Below are positions 17,587 through 26,511 of a DNA stretch of 64,000 nt, in pieces. Positions within the stretch are counted from its first letter, which is position 1, and each line of letters opens with the position of its first letter. Both the position numbers and the translations under genes were made by a program. The stretch is from Burkholderiales bacterium (GTDB lineage Bacteria; Pseudomonadota; Gammaproteobacteria; Burkholderiales; Burkholderiaceae_C). Under the pieces are notes generated by a model that saw only the letters and a list, made by a program, of their open reading frames with translations, was not told the DNA's origin and searched no databases. The stretch lies in assembly GCA_028868855.1 (NCBI GenBank), contig JAGWTR010000002.1:310001-374000 (forward strand), read 5' to 3'.

Positions 17587-18522
17587 ATGTCAACTGGCTA
17601 TTTCACCCATCCTGACTGCCTGGCACACGACATGGGGCCCGAGCACCCCGAGTGTCCGCAGCGCCTGCGCGCCATTGACGATCACCTGCGGGCCGTTGGA
17701 CTGGACGCCCTGATGCTGCCACGCGAGGCTCCCTTGGCCACAATGGCCGACCTCGTGTTGGCACACGAGAGTAACTATGTCAGCACGCTGGACGACCTCC
17801 TTCAGCACATAGAAACCACCGGCGAGACCCGCCAGCTGGACCCCGACACCTGGGTCTGCCCCGGAACCCGCACGGCCGCATGGCACGCCGCTGGCGCGGC
17901 CGTGGCGGCCACCGATGCCGTCATTGATGGGGAATTGGACAATGCCTTTTGCGCGGTGCGCCCACCTGGCCACCACGCCACGCGCCGCGAGACCATGGGG
18001 TTTTGTTTTTTCAACAATGTGGCGGTGGCTGCCCGCCATGCCTTGAATGTGCGCGGGCTCAAGCGCGTGGCAATCGTCGACTTTGACGTTCACCATGGCA
18101 ATGGAACCGACGACATCGTGGCCGGCGACGACCGCATCTTGATGGTGAGCTTCTTCCAACATCCGTTTTATCCCTACAGTGGGGCCGACAGCCGTGCGCC
18201 CAATCTGGTCAACGTGCCCGTGCCCGCCCGCAGTGATGGGGATCGAATCCGCGAACTCGTGGACGCCTACTGGATGCATCGGCTGGAATTCTTCCAGCCC
18301 GAAATGATCTTCATCTCGGCGGGTTTTGACGGCCATCGGGAGGATGACTATGGCGGGCTGCGCCTGGTCGAAGCCGACTACGCCTGGATCACGTCCAGAA
18401 TCATGGGTGTGGCCAAGCGCTTTTCCAAAGGGCGCATCGTCTCCTGCCTGGAAGGCGGCTACAACCTCAGCGCCCTGGCCCGCAGCGTGGCGGCTCACCT
18501 GCGCGTCCTGATCGAAGAATAA
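17587..18522 (+). CDS. Histone-deacetylase-family zinc hydrolase
   Basis: This 311-residue cytosolic enzyme of the arginase/deacetylase fold would remove acetyl groups from small amines or proteins. Conserved elements include RPPGHHA near residue 123 (catalytic His pair), the zinc ligands in DFDVHHGNGT near residue 160, SAGFDGHREDDYGG near residue 240 (third ligand and active-site region) and LEGGYN near residue 290. Bacterial members include acetylpolyamine amidohydrolases and acetoin-utilisation-like proteins, and the sequence alone does not choose between them. The MscS gene begins 8 bp downstream, so the two are probably cotranscribed. Confidence 0.9.
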   Translation: MSTGYFTHPDCLAHDMGPEHPECPQRLRAIDDHLRAVGLDALMLPREAPLATMADLVLAHESNYVSTLDDLLQHIETTGETRQLDPDTWVCPGTRTAAWHAAGAAVAATDAVIDGELDNAFCAVRPPGHHATRRETMGFCFFNNVAVAARHALNVRGLKRVAIVDFDVHHGNGTDDIVAGDDRILMVSFFQHPFYPYSGADSRAPNLVNVPVPARSDGDRIRELVDAYWMHRLEFFQPEMIFISAGFDGHREDDYGGLRLVEADYAWITSRIMGVAKRFSKGRIVSCLEGGYNLSALARSVAAHLRVLIEE

Positions 18523-18530
18523 GCTCAGCC

Positions 18531-19862
18531 ATGCCGACAACGTCCCTGCACTCCACTCGCCCACTCACTGCCGACGAACTGTCCCACCTCTGGAGCCAAC
18601 TGCATCAGCGCACGGCCTTGGCTGAGCTGGGCCTGTTGCTTGTCTGTCTGGGGGGGGCATGGTTGCTCGTGCGGGTGTGGGGTGGCCGTCAGTCCAAACC
18701 CTCGTCGATCTGGTTCGGGCGCCACGTCATCGACGGCATCCTGTTTCCCGTGCTTGCGCTGGTGCTCGCGCTGGGCATGCGCCGACTGCTGGTGGAAGAC
18801 ATCCCGCTGGCGGTGTTCCGAGTGGCCATCCCGGTCCTGGTATCCCTGGCGGTCATCCGCCTCACGGTCAAGGTGCTGGGTGTGGCCTTTCCCAACTTGC
18901 CCGCCATGCGCATCATTGAGCGCACCGTGTCATGGTTGGCGTGGCTGGGCACTATTTTGTGGATCACCGGGGTGCTGCCCCTGTTGCTGGACGAATTCAA
19001 CGACATCACCTGGAAGATCGGCGCCACGCAGGTCAGCTTGCGCAACCTGATCGAAGGCTCCCTCAGTGCGGTGCTGGTGATGATCCTGTCCCTGTCGCTC
19101 TCCTCGGCCATTGAGACTCGCTTGCTCAGTGGCGCCACACAGAATCTGTCCGGGCGCAAGATCCTTGCAAATTTGACGCGTGCGCTGCTCTTGTTCATTG
19201 GCCTGATGCTGGCCTTGTCGGCTGTTGGTATCGACCTGACGGCCTTGTCCGTGTTAGGCGGCGCGGTGGGGGTTGGGCTGGGCTTTGGCCTGCAAAAACT
19301 GGCCGCCAATTACGTCAGCGGTTTTGTCATCCTGGCCGAGCACAGTCTGAATATTGGTGACCTGATCAAGATCGACAACTTTGAAGGCCACATCACCGAC
19401 ATCAAGACCCGCTACACCGTGCTTCGCGCCCCTGGCGGCCGCGAGGCCATCTTTCCCAACGAAATGCTGCTCACCCAGCGGGTTGAGAACGCCTCGGCAG
19501 CGGGGCGCAGGGTGGGGTTGATCACCCAGGTTCAGGTGGCCTATGGAACCGATCTCGACCGGCTGCGCCCTTTGTTGGCAGAGTCAGTGTCGTCCGTGCC
19601 TCGGGTGCTGGCCGAACCCGCCCCAGGGGTCCACCTGACCGCCTTTGCTGCGGATGGCCTGGAGCTGACCGTGAGCTTCTCGATCAGCGATGAGGAAAGC
19701 GGCTACATGGCGGTCCGCTCCGACGTCAATCTGGCCATTCTGGCGATCCTCAATCGGCTGGGGGTGGACATTCCGTACCCGCAACGCGTGGTGCACCATC
19801 TGCCCCAGCATGAGGTATCCTCCGCCGACCATGTCTTATCCCCACCCCTTTCTGGCTCGTGA
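18531..19862 (+). CDS. MscS-family mechanosensitive channel
   Basis: This 443-residue inner-membrane channel would open under membrane tension to release solutes after hypo-osmotic shock. It has five predicted helices before the pore helix, one or two more than the 286-residue E. coli MscS. The pore and beta-domain entry are conserved: LSVLGGAVGVGLGFGLQKLAANYVSGFVIL near residues 238-267. The soluble beta and alpha/beta domains follow, with LKTRYT-like and PNEMLL segments. The 3' end overlaps the psd start by 32 bp, which couples it to phospholipid synthesis genes. Confidence 0.92.
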   Translation: MPTTSLHSTRPLTADELSHLWSQLHQRTALAELGLLLVCLGGAWLLVRVWGGRQSKPSSIWFGRHVIDGILFPVLALVLALGMRRLLVEDIPLAVFRVAIPVLVSLAVIRLTVKVLGVAFPNLPAMRIIERTVSWLAWLGTILWITGVLPLLLDEFNDITWKIGATQVSLRNLIEGSLSAVLVMILSLSLSSAIETRLLSGATQNLSGRKILANLTRALLLFIGLMLALSAVGIDLTALSVLGGAVGVGLGFGLQKLAANYVSGFVILAEHSLNIGDLIKIDNFEGHITDIKTRYTVLRAPGGREAIFPNEMLLTQRVENASAAGRRVGLITQVQVAYGTDLDRLRPLLAESVSSVPRVLAEPAPGVHLTAFAADGLELTVSFSISDEESGYMAVRSDVNLAILAILNRLGVDIPYPQRVVHHLPQHEVSSADHVLSPPLSGS

Positions 19863-20478
19863 AGCGCGGCCCTTCGTCGGCTTGGTGCTTCTCGCTGCAC
19901 TTGTGTCCACTGGCCTGTGGGGCCTCGGTTGGGCCTCCGCCTTTTGCTGGTCGGCGCTGGCCCTGATATTGCTGTACTTGCGTGATGCACCGCGTGTGGT
20001 CCCGGCCGATCCAGGGGCCATCCTGTCGCCAGCAGACGGGCGCATCATGAGAATTGAACGAGTGCGTGACCCCTACGCCAACCGTGACGCCTTGCTCATC
20101 AGCGTCTTCATGAGCATCTTCAGTGGCCACGCGAATCGCTCCAGCGTAGACGGCGTGGTCAAACACGTGCAGTATTTTCCGAGCCTGGCGACCAACGTCA
20201 AGCGGAACAAGTCCGCAATCCGCAAGGAGCGCAATGCCGTGGTGATCGAATCAAATGGCCAGATCGTCACACTGGTGCAGGTGGCCGGTCTGCTTGCTCG
20301 CCGCATCCTGTGCACCATCAAACCCGGCCACACCCTCACGCGAGGACAACGCTATGGGCTGCTCCGGTTTGGATCGCGTGTCGATGTGTACCTCCCCGCG
20401 CACGCCGAGCCCCAAGTCGCACCCGGCCAGAAGGTTTCGGCCACCACCACCATTTTGGCAACCCTGTCCAAGGCATGA
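19831..20478 (+). CDS. psd: Phosphatidylserine decarboxylase proenzyme (short type)
   Basis: This 215-residue enzyme converts phosphatidylserine to phosphatidylethanolamine, the last step of PE synthesis. The start at 19831 (MSYPHPF) is chosen because family homology begins there; it overlaps the MscS 3' end by 32 bp. Two N-terminal hydrophobic segments anchor it. The core has ILSPADGRI, FMSIFSGHANRSSVDG and the C-terminal processing motif FGSRVDVYLP, where cleavage before Ser would create the pyruvoyl group. The short length and GSR motif fit the proteobacterial short class rather than the LGST class of E. coli. The pssA gene follows with an ATGA overlap, so product and precursor enzymes are coupled. 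Confidence 0.95.
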   Translation: MSYPHPFLAREARPFVGLVLLAALVSTGLWGLGWASAFCWSALALILLYLRDAPRVVPADPGAILSPADGRIMRIERVRDPYANRDALLISVFMSIFSGHANRSSVDGVVKHVQYFPSLATNVKRNKSAIRKERNAVVIESNGQIVTLVQVAGLLARRILCTIKPGHTLTRGQRYGLLRFGSRVDVYLPAHAEPQVAPGQKVSATTTILATLSKA

Positions 20479-21344
20479 CCTTACAGCCCACCCAACCCGA
20501 GATTCGCCCGACCCATGACGCGGTCGATCTACCCCTGGACGACACGGATGACGTTGGCCCGGGGCATGCGCGACCCCGTCGCAAGGGCATTTACATCCTG
20601 CCCAACCTGTTCACGCTGGCCGCCTTGTTTGGCGGTTTCTACGCCATCGTCATGGCCATGAATGGACGTTTCGACCAATCGGCGATCGGCGTGTTCTGCG
20701 CCATGGTGCTGGACAGTCTGGACGGCCGCGTCGCCCGCATGACCAATACCCAGAGCGCTTTTGGCGAGCAGATGGACAGCCTCTCCGACATGGTGTCCTT
20801 CGGTGCGGCGCCCGCGCTCATTGTTTATGAATGGGCCCTCAAGGACCTGGGTAAGTGGGGCTGGATTGCCTCTTTTGTCTATTGCTCTTGCGCGGCATTG
20901 CGCCTGGCGCGTTTTAATACCAACATTGGTGTGGTCGACAAGCGTTTCTTCCAGGGACTGCCCAGTCCGGCAGCGGCCGCCCTGGTGATGGGCCTGATCT
21001 GGGTTGCGACCGATCTGGGGGCGTCGGCTCACAGCCAGCCGTGGCTGGTCTGGCTGGCCTGCGGTTTCACGCTGTATTCGGGGCTGACCATGGTCACCAA
21101 CGTTCCCTTCTACAGCTTCAAGGACATCAGCTTCAAGCGCACGGTCCCCTTTATTGCCATCGTGGCCATCGCGCTGGGCATCGCGGTCATCAACATCCAC
21201 CCGGCCGGCGTGTTGTTCAGTGTTTTCGTGATCTACGGATTGTCGGGCTATGGGGTGTATGTCTGGAAACGCCTCCAAGGCAAGCGGGTTAGCCTGATTT
21301 CCATTTCAACGGATGAGCCCGAAGAGGAAGGGCTGCACCGCTGA
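20475..21344 (+). CDS. pssA: CDP-diacylglycerol--serine O-phosphatidyltransferase
   Basis: This 289-residue membrane enzyme makes phosphatidylserine from CDP-diacylglycerol and serine, feeding the psd product encoded upstream. The CDP-alcohol phosphotransferase signature DG-x2-AR-x8-G-x3-D-x3-D is complete (DGRVARMTNTQSAFGEQMDS, then LSD) near residue 80. Multiple membrane helices follow. The N-terminal 35 residues are acidic and variable. The start at 20475 sits in an ATGA overlap with psd; the ORF-track start at 20310 lies inside psd and is rejected. The psd-pssA-leuA order is usual in Burkholderiales. Confidence 0.95.
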   Translation: MTLQPTQPEIRPTHDAVDLPLDDTDDVGPGHARPRRKGIYILPNLFTLAALFGGFYAIVMAMNGRFDQSAIGVFCAMVLDSLDGRVARMTNTQSAFGEQMDSLSDMVSFGAAPALIVYEWALKDLGKWGWIASFVYCSCAALRLARFNTNIGVVDKRFFQGLPSPAAAALVMGLIWVATDLGASAHSQPWLVWLACGFTLYSGLTMVTNVPFYSFKDISFKRTVPFIAIVAIALGIAVINIHPAGVLFSVFVIYGLSGYGVYVWKRLQGKRVSLISISTDEPEEEGLHR

Positions 21345-21402
21345 CCTTTTTTGGGGTTTTTGCCTCACATCCAATGACATCGATCGTGCTATATTCATTC
21401 GC

Positions 21403-21459
21403 ATGACGATCTTCAACGCCAAACTACTACGACTACTAGGAGTGCCTCGGGCGCGTTGA
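21403..21459 (+). CDS. leuL: leuA leader peptide with four CTA leucine codons
   Basis: This 18-codon ORF encodes MTIFNAKLLRLLGVPRAR and is too short for the ORF track. Four leucines in six positions are all encoded by CTA, a rare codon in this GC-rich genome, in the arrangement CTACTA-CGA-CTACTA. The ORF lies 170 bp before leuA and is followed by a GC-rich terminator hairpin at 21501-21540. This is the standard layout of ribosome-mediated attenuation: leucine shortage stalls the ribosome at the CTA run and prevents the terminator. A TATATT box at 21390-21395 may be its -10. A perfect palindrome GTACATATGTAC at 21472-21483 lies between leader and terminator. Confidence 0.85.
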   Translation: MTIFNAKLLRLLGVPRAR

Positions 21460-21500
21460 TCGCTGTCGTCTGTACATATGTACCTTCGCTGAACTTTCGC

Positions 21501-21540
21501 AAAACGGCCCGCCAGCACTGCACGCGGGCCGTTTTGTTTG
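21501..21540 (+). terminator. Attenuator terminator upstream of leuA
   Basis: The arms AAAACGGCCCG and CGGGCCGTTTT pair perfectly around an 11-14 base loop and run into GTTTTGTTTG. It stands between the leucine leader peptide and leuA. I did not resolve a single clear competing antiterminator pairing by eye. Confidence 0.8.
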
Positions 21541-21628
21541 GCAACAGTCTTTCGAGGTCAAGCCAACCTAGCAGCCCCCGCGCTGAGGTAGGCGCCCTGA
21601 CTCACTGACCTGTCCCACGGAGACCACC

Positions 21629-23170
21629 ATGACCGACAAACTCATCATTTTCGATACCACCTTGCGCGACGGCGAACAGTCGCCTGGCGCCGCCATGACG
21701 CGCGAAGAAAAACTGCGCATTGCCCGCCAGCTGGAGCGACTGAAGGTAGACGTGATCGAAGCTGGTTTCGCAGCGTCGTCCAACGGTGACTTCGAAGCCG
21801 TCAAGGCCATCGCCGAGGCCATCAAGGACTCCACGGTGTGCTCATTGGCCCGTGCCAACGATCGCGACATCAGCCGTGCCGCTGAAGCCTTGAAGGCCGC
21901 CAACTCGTCGCGCATCCATACCTTCATCGCCACCAGTGCCTTGCACATGGAAAAGAAGCTGCGCATGTCACCGGAACAGGTGCTGGAGCAAGCTCGTCTG
22001 TCCGTCCGTTTTGCGCGCAACCTCACCAGCGACGTCGAGTTCTCGGCCGAAGACGGCTACCGCTCCGACATCGACTACTTGAGTCGCGTGATCGAGGCCG
22101 TGATTGCCGAAGGCGCGACCACCATCAACATCCCTGACACCGTCGGCTACGGCATTCCCGAGTTGTACGGCAACTTCATCAAAACCCTGCGCGAACGCGT
22201 GCCCAACTCTGACAAGGCAATCTGGTCGGTGCACTGCCACAACGACCTGGGCATGGCCGTGGCCAACTCCCTGGCCGGCGTCAAGATTGGCGGGGCTCGC
22301 CAAGTCGAGTGCACCATCAACGGTTTGGGCGAGCGGGCCGGCAATGCCGCGCTGGAAGAGGTCGTCATGGCCGTGCGCACCCGTCGCGACTATTTCGGTC
22401 TGGACAGTCGCATTGATGCCACCCAGATCATGCCGGCCTCGCGACTGGTCTCGCAGACCACCGGTTTTGTCGTGCAACCCAACAAGGCCGTGGTCGGGGC
22501 CAACGCCTTCGCGCACGCCTCGGGCATCCATCAAGATGGCGTCCTCAAGGCCCGCGACACCTACGAAATCATGCGCGCCGAGGACGTGGGCTGGGCCGCC
22601 AACAAGATCGTGCTGGGCAAGCTTTCGGGCCGTAACGCATTCAAGCAGCGTTTGCAGGACTTGGGCATCGACCTCGGCTCGGAAGCCGAAGTCAACGCCG
22701 CTTTCGCCAAGTTCAAGGAACTGGCCGACCGCAAGAGCGAAATTTTTGACGAAGACATCATCGCCTTGGTCGGTGATGAAAGCGTGACCAGCGAGCAGGA
22801 GCACTACCGCCTGCTGGCCTTGTCACAGCACTCGGAGATGGGGGACAGGCCGCAGGCCAGCGTAGTGTTCGCGGCCGGCGCAACAGAGCATCAGGCGCAG
22901 AGCGATGGCAATGGCCCAGTGGACGCCAGCGTCAAGGCAATTGAGTCGGTCGTGAAAAGTGGCGCGGAAATCGTCCTCTACTCGGTGAACGCAATTACCT
23001 CGGGCAGCACAGAATCCCAAGGAGAGGTGACCGTGCGGCTGCAACACAGCGGGCGCGTGGTCAATGGGGTCGGAGCTGATCCGGACATCGTGGTGGCATC
23101 TGCAAAAGCTTATCTGGCGGCCTTGAACAAGCTGCACAGCAAGTCAGAGCGAGTTGCCGCACAAGGGTGA
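21629..23170 (+). CDS. leuA: 2-isopropylmalate synthase
   Basis: This 513-residue enzyme condenses acetyl-CoA with 2-oxoisovalerate, the committed step of leucine synthesis. The catalytic barrel starts with [15 protein letters not shown] (metal-binding Asp and catalytic Arg), has [13 protein letters not shown] with metal-binding His residues near residue 203, and [16 protein letters not shown]. The [12 protein letters not shown] segment is near residue 300. The C-terminal regulatory domain for leucine feedback runs from about residue 390. The length is that of the standard long form. Expression is likely controlled by the leader peptide and attenuator upstream, and enzyme activity by leucine. 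Confidence 0.98.
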   Translation: MTDKLIIFDTTLRDGEQSPGAAMTREEKLRIARQLERLKVDVIEAGFAASSNGDFEAVKAIAEAIKDSTVCSLARANDRDISRAAEALKAANSSRIHTFIATSALHMEKKLRMSPEQVLEQARLSVRFARNLTSDVEFSAEDGYRSDIDYLSRVIEAVIAEGATTINIPDTVGYGIPELYGNFIKTLRERVPNSDKAIWSVHCHNDLGMAVANSLAGVKIGGARQVECTINGLGERAGNAALEEVVMAVRTRRDYFGLDSRIDATQIMPASRLVSQTTGFVVQPNKAVVGANAFAHASGIHQDGVLKARDTYEIMRAEDVGWAANKIVLGKLSGRNAFKQRLQDLGIDLGSEAEVNAAFAKFKELADRKSEIFDEDIIALVGDESVTSEQEHYRLLALSQHSEMGDRPQASVVFAAGATEHQAQSDGNGPVDASVKAIESVVKSGAEIVLYSVNAITSGSTESQGEVTVRLQHSGRVVNGVGADPDIVVASAKAYLAALNKLHSKSERVAAQG

Positions 23171-23209
23171 ATCTGTCGGCGGTGGCCCATATCCGCGAGG
23201 TTGCTTTAT

Positions 23210-23248
23210 AAAAAAGCCGTAAGTCTATGAATTTGCGACTTTTTTTAT
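23210..23248 (+). terminator. Possible weak terminator after leuA
   Basis: AAAAAAGCCG at 23210 can pair with CGACTTTTTT near 23236-23246 with one mismatch, followed by more T residues. The loop is AT-rich. The element fits the end of leuA but is weaker than the other terminators in the window. Confidence 0.4.
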
Positions 23249-23281
23249 TACACTTCGCACGGTGACGAAAGGGCTGTTGCT

Positions 23282-24415
23282 GTGTTAATTCAAAAGTTCA
23301 AGAAAAACTGCTTGGCAATACTCCTGCTGGTGACCGTTTCGATGGTCACCAGTCAGCCTGCCTTGGCCGCCAAGAAGTCCAAATCGCATGCCCATGCGGT
23401 CGCCCATAAAGCGCGTGCGGGCCACAAGGTCAAGTCTGCCGTCAATGTTGGCAAAGCACCGCGCTCAACTCGGTATGCCCGCGCCTTGCCGGCAATGCCG
23501 CTGTCCGAGTCGCTCAGCCCCGGCGCCGGTGGTGCCTCGGCCAAAATGTTGGGCACAGCGGCCGCCGGCATGTCCGCGGCATCGGGTGCGTCTTTCGGCC
23601 AGTTGTACGGTCTGCACCACACGCCGGACCCACTGGATCTGAAATCCAGCGTCGCTTTCGTGATGGATCAGGACACCAACGAAGTGCTCCTGTCCAAGAA
23701 TTCCGAGGCGGTGTTGCCCATCGCGTCGCTGACCAAACTGATGACGGCCATGGTGGTGGTCGAAGCAAAACTGCCGATGGATGACCTCATTACCATCACC
23801 TCCGATGACGTTGATACCGAAAAGAACAGCAGTTCACGCTTGGCCGTGGGCTCCACACTGACCCGTGGCGAAATGCTGCACCTGGCCTTGATGGCCTCGG
23901 AAAACCGGGCGGCACACGCCCTGGGCCGAACCTATCCGGGCGGCCTCCAGGCTTTCGTGAACCTGATGAACCGCAAGGCACAGGCATTGACCATGGCAGA
24001 TACCCGCTATGTCGAGCCCACTGGCCTGAACAGCCAGAACCAGTCTAGCGGCCGCGATTTGGCCACCTTGGTCAAAGCGGCCTATCAACAGCCTTTGATT
24101 CGAGAATTGTCCACGTCGCATGAATATGCGGTTCATGTCGGCACACGCCAGGTGCAGTTCCACAATACCAATGGATTGGTGCGCAATCCAAGTTGGGACA
24201 TCGGTTTGCAGAAAACCGGCTACATCGTTGAGGCAGGGCGTTGTCTGGTTCTGCAGGCCCGGATGGCGGGCCGCAAGCTAATCATGGTCTTCCTGGATTC
24301 AACCGGCAAGTATTCTCGCCAAGCCGATGCTGAGCGTGTCCGACGCTGGATTGAGCAAGTCTCTCCGCCGTCCGGAGCGGCTGGCTTCATCGCCGCGCCC
24401 AAGGTCACGTCCTGA
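23282..24415 (+). CDS. D-alanyl-D-alanine endopeptidase / carboxypeptidase (peptidase S11, PBP7-like)
   Basis: This 377-residue periplasmic penicillin-binding protein would trim or cut peptidoglycan cross-links. A GTG start at 23282 is used; it gives a proper signal peptide (KFKKN, hydrophobic core, cut near PALAA). A basic, Ala/His/Lys-rich segment of about 70 residues precedes the catalytic domain. The active-site SxxK is SLTK near residue 155, SEN is in MASENRAAHALG near residue 205 and the KTG triad is in LQKTGYIVEAG near residue 307. The length and absence of a long C-terminal domain favour a PbpG-like endopeptidase over DacA. It is likely monocistronic. Confidence 0.92.
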   Translation: MLIQKFKKNCLAILLLVTVSMVTSQPALAAKKSKSHAHAVAHKARAGHKVKSAVNVGKAPRSTRYARALPAMPLSESLSPGAGGASAKMLGTAAAGMSAASGASFGQLYGLHHTPDPLDLKSSVAFVMDQDTNEVLLSKNSEAVLPIASLTKLMTAMVVVEAKLPMDDLITITSDDVDTEKNSSSRLAVGSTLTRGEMLHLALMASENRAAHALGRTYPGGLQAFVNLMNRKAQALTMADTRYVEPTGLNSQNQSSGRDLATLVKAAYQQPLIRELSTSHEYAVHVGTRQVQFHNTNGLVRNPSWDIGLQKTGYIVEAGRCLVLQARMAGRKLIMVFLDSTGKYSRQADAERVRRWIEQVSPPSGAAGFIAAPKVTS

Positions 24416-24444
24416 TCGGTTCAGGACGCTGGCCCTGAGGCATC

Positions 24445-25188
24445 TCAGCGGCCAGCCCACCCCAGAGTGGTTGAAATCCTGGCCGCGCAACCCTTGAGAG
24501 CCTCAGCCCATTCCGCGCTCAGGCGTTGCGATGGGGTGTTCAGGGTCACGCTGGCCACCACTTGCCCCTGATCGTCCAGAATAGGCGTGGCGGCTTGCTG
24601 GTGGGACATCTCAATGTGATCGCTGTCCACGGCAAGGCCGTTGGAGCGCACTGCCAGCAATTCCGTCTGGAGTGACTCAAGGCGCAGTCCGCTGGATTGA
24701 ACCAGGCTGCTTAACTGACCGCCTGACAAATGGCTCAGTAGCACCTTGCCTGCAGCGCTGGAGATCAAGGGTGATCGTGCCCCCATGACCCGATTCACCT
24801 GAACACCATTGCGTTCATTACTCGTGCGCTCGACACAGAGCGCTTCGTCGTCCTGACGGATGTACAGCGAAACGCTTTGGCCCGTCAGCCGATGAAGTTC
24901 CTGCATTGGGCGGATGGCCAGTTCGCGCACATCCAGTCGTGTTTTCACCAGATTGCCCAACTGCAAGAGGCGCAGGCCCAGCCGGTAGGTGCCAGGGCCC
25001 GAGCGTTCGACAAAGCCGCCAGACGCCAGATCGTTGAGGATTCGGTGGGCCGTCGATGGGTGCAAACCTGTGCGTTCGCTCACGATTTTCAGAGATACAG
25101 CATCTCCTTCGTGGGCCAATGTGTCCAATAAGGAGAACATTCTGGCCATAACCTGGATCGAAGTTGAAGATGGTGCGGTGTCGCTCAT
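24445..25188 (-). CDS. IclR-family transcriptional regulator
   Basis: This 247-residue regulator has an N-terminal winged helix (SLKIVSERTGLHPSTAHRILNDLASGGFVERSG, about residues 30-63) and a C-terminal IclR effector domain with LISSAAGKVLLSHL and ILDDQGQVVASVTLN. The start is placed at 25188 (MSDTAPSS), 37 codons inside the ORF-track entry, because family homology begins shortly after; the upstream Shine-Dalgarno is weak. It is divergent from the TIGR03790-like gene across 124 bp and convergent with the S11 peptidase gene. No metabolic operon sits next to it, so its effector and targets are unknown. Confidence 0.92.
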   Translation of the reverse strand: MSDTAPSSTSIQVMARMFSLLDTLAHEGDAVSLKIVSERTGLHPSTAHRILNDLASGGFVERSGPGTYRLGLRLLQLGNLVKTRLDVRELAIRPMQELHRLTGQSVSLYIRQDDEALCVERTSNERNGVQVNRVMGARSPLISSAAGKVLLSHLSGGQLSSLVQSSGLRLESLQTELLAVRSNGLAVDSDHIEMSHQQAATPILDDQGQVVASVTLNTPSQRLSAEWAEALKGCAARISTTLGWAGR

Positions 25189-25312
25189 GGGATTTTCTTT
25201 CGTGACAAACCATTTTGAAACGTGAGATCCCTCGTCATTCGACGAAATAATCACCAGCTTGAGGGTCTTATGCCCAACCCTTGGAGTACTTTTTGGCATT
25301 TGCTAACGCCTT

Positions 25313-26509
25313 ATGAAAAATATCTCCAACAAATCAATGATTTGGGTCGGCGTCTGGACTGCAGCAGCGCTTTGTTGTTCATTGCCCGGCGTGCATGCGG
25401 CGCCTGCGTCTGCACCGACGGAAGCTGCCGTGGCCCCTTCGGGGGCTTCCGAGCCGACCGACAAGGCCTCGGCCATTGCGCCAGCGTTGGCACCGTCAGT
25501 CCCCTCATTGGCGAGGCGGAGCTGGATAAAGGCGCCACGTGTGTACGGACACCTCACCGCGAAGGATTTGGGTTTGGTGATCAATACGGACGACCCATAC
25601 TCCGTCCAGGTGGGTGAGTATTACGCCAAGGTGCGTGGTATTCCTGACAAACAGGTGCTGCGAGTGGCCCTGCCCATGAAGGCCACGTTGACACGCGAAG
25701 AGTTTGAGGTCTTCAAGAAGCAGGTCGACGAATTTTTTGGTCCTAAGGTGCAGGGTCTGGCGCTGTCCTGGCGCTTGCCGTACGGGGTGGACTGCAACTC
25801 CATCACCGGCGCTCTAACGATGGGTTATGACGCCAAGCTGTGTAGCAATACCTGCGGAGTTTCAAGGTCGTCCAGCTATTTTGGATCAGTGTCGACAAAG
25901 CCGTTCACTGACTACCACATGCGCCTGAGCATGTTGTTGGCCGCCAAAGATGCGGCGGCGGCGAAGGTCCTCATTGATCGCGGAGTGAGTTCGGACGGAA
26001 CACTGGGCCTGCGGGGCGCGCTGCCGGTCAACGCGCATTTCGTCACCACCTCAGATTCGGTGCGAAGCGTGCGCCAAGTGCTTTTCCCACCGGCGGGGCG
26101 CAATCCTGCGGTCGGTTTGAATGTCGTGCTGGACCAGACTAATGCCTTGAAGAACGCCGATCGCGTCGTACTCTATGAGACGGGGCTGACCTCGGTGGAT
26201 TACCTTGAAACCATTGATTTTGTGCCTGGGGCCTTGGCAGACCATCTGACTTCATTCGGCGGCGTTTTGGACGGTCCCCACGGTCAGATGACCGTGTTGT
26301 CATGGATCGACGCAGGAGCCAGTGCCAGCTACGGCACAACCAGCGAGCCGTGCGCACATTTGCAGAAATTTCCTCACCCACAGGCGCTGACTTTGTTTTA
26401 TCTGCAGGGGGCCACGGCGCTGGAGGCCTACTGGAAGAGTGTGGCGTGGCCGCAGCAGGGGCTCTTTGTGGGCGACCCTCTGGCCGCGCCCTTCGCCAGC
26501 CGGCGCTGA
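25313..26509 (+). CDS. Secreted protein resembling the TIGR03790 family, function unknown
   Basis: This 398-residue protein has a signal peptide (MIWVGVWTAAALCCSLPGVHA) and an Ala/Pro/Ser-rich linker to about residue 65. The body begins LGLVINTDDPYSVQVGEYYAKVRGIPDKQVL and ends YLQGATALEAYWKSVAWPQQGLFVGDPLAAPF; both ends fit my memory of the TIGR03790 family. Four cysteines cluster in DCNSITGAL...LCSNTCGVS and could form disulfides after export. I recall that this family was noted for occurring mainly in genomes that encode exosortase-type sorting systems, but no exosortase or PEP-CTERM protein is in this window. The ATG at 25313 is the only good start. It ends 2 bp before the convergent squalene-synthase-like gene. 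Confidence 0.7.
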   Translation: MKNISNKSMIWVGVWTAAALCCSLPGVHAAPASAPTEAAVAPSGASEPTDKASAIAPALAPSVPSLARRSWIKAPRVYGHLTAKDLGLVINTDDPYSVQVGEYYAKVRGIPDKQVLRVALPMKATLTREEFEVFKKQVDEFFGPKVQGLALSWRLPYGVDCNSITGALTMGYDAKLCSNTCGVSRSSSYFGSVSTKPFTDYHMRLSMLLAAKDAAAAKVLIDRGVSSDGTLGLRGALPVNAHFVTTSDSVRSVRQVLFPPAGRNPAVGLNVVLDQTNALKNADRVVLYETGLTSVDYLETIDFVPGALADHLTSFGGVLDGPHGQMTVLSWIDAGASASYGTTSEPCAHLQKFPHPQALTLFYLQGATALEAYWKSVAWPQQGLFVGDPLAAPFASRR

Positions 26510-26511
26510 GA

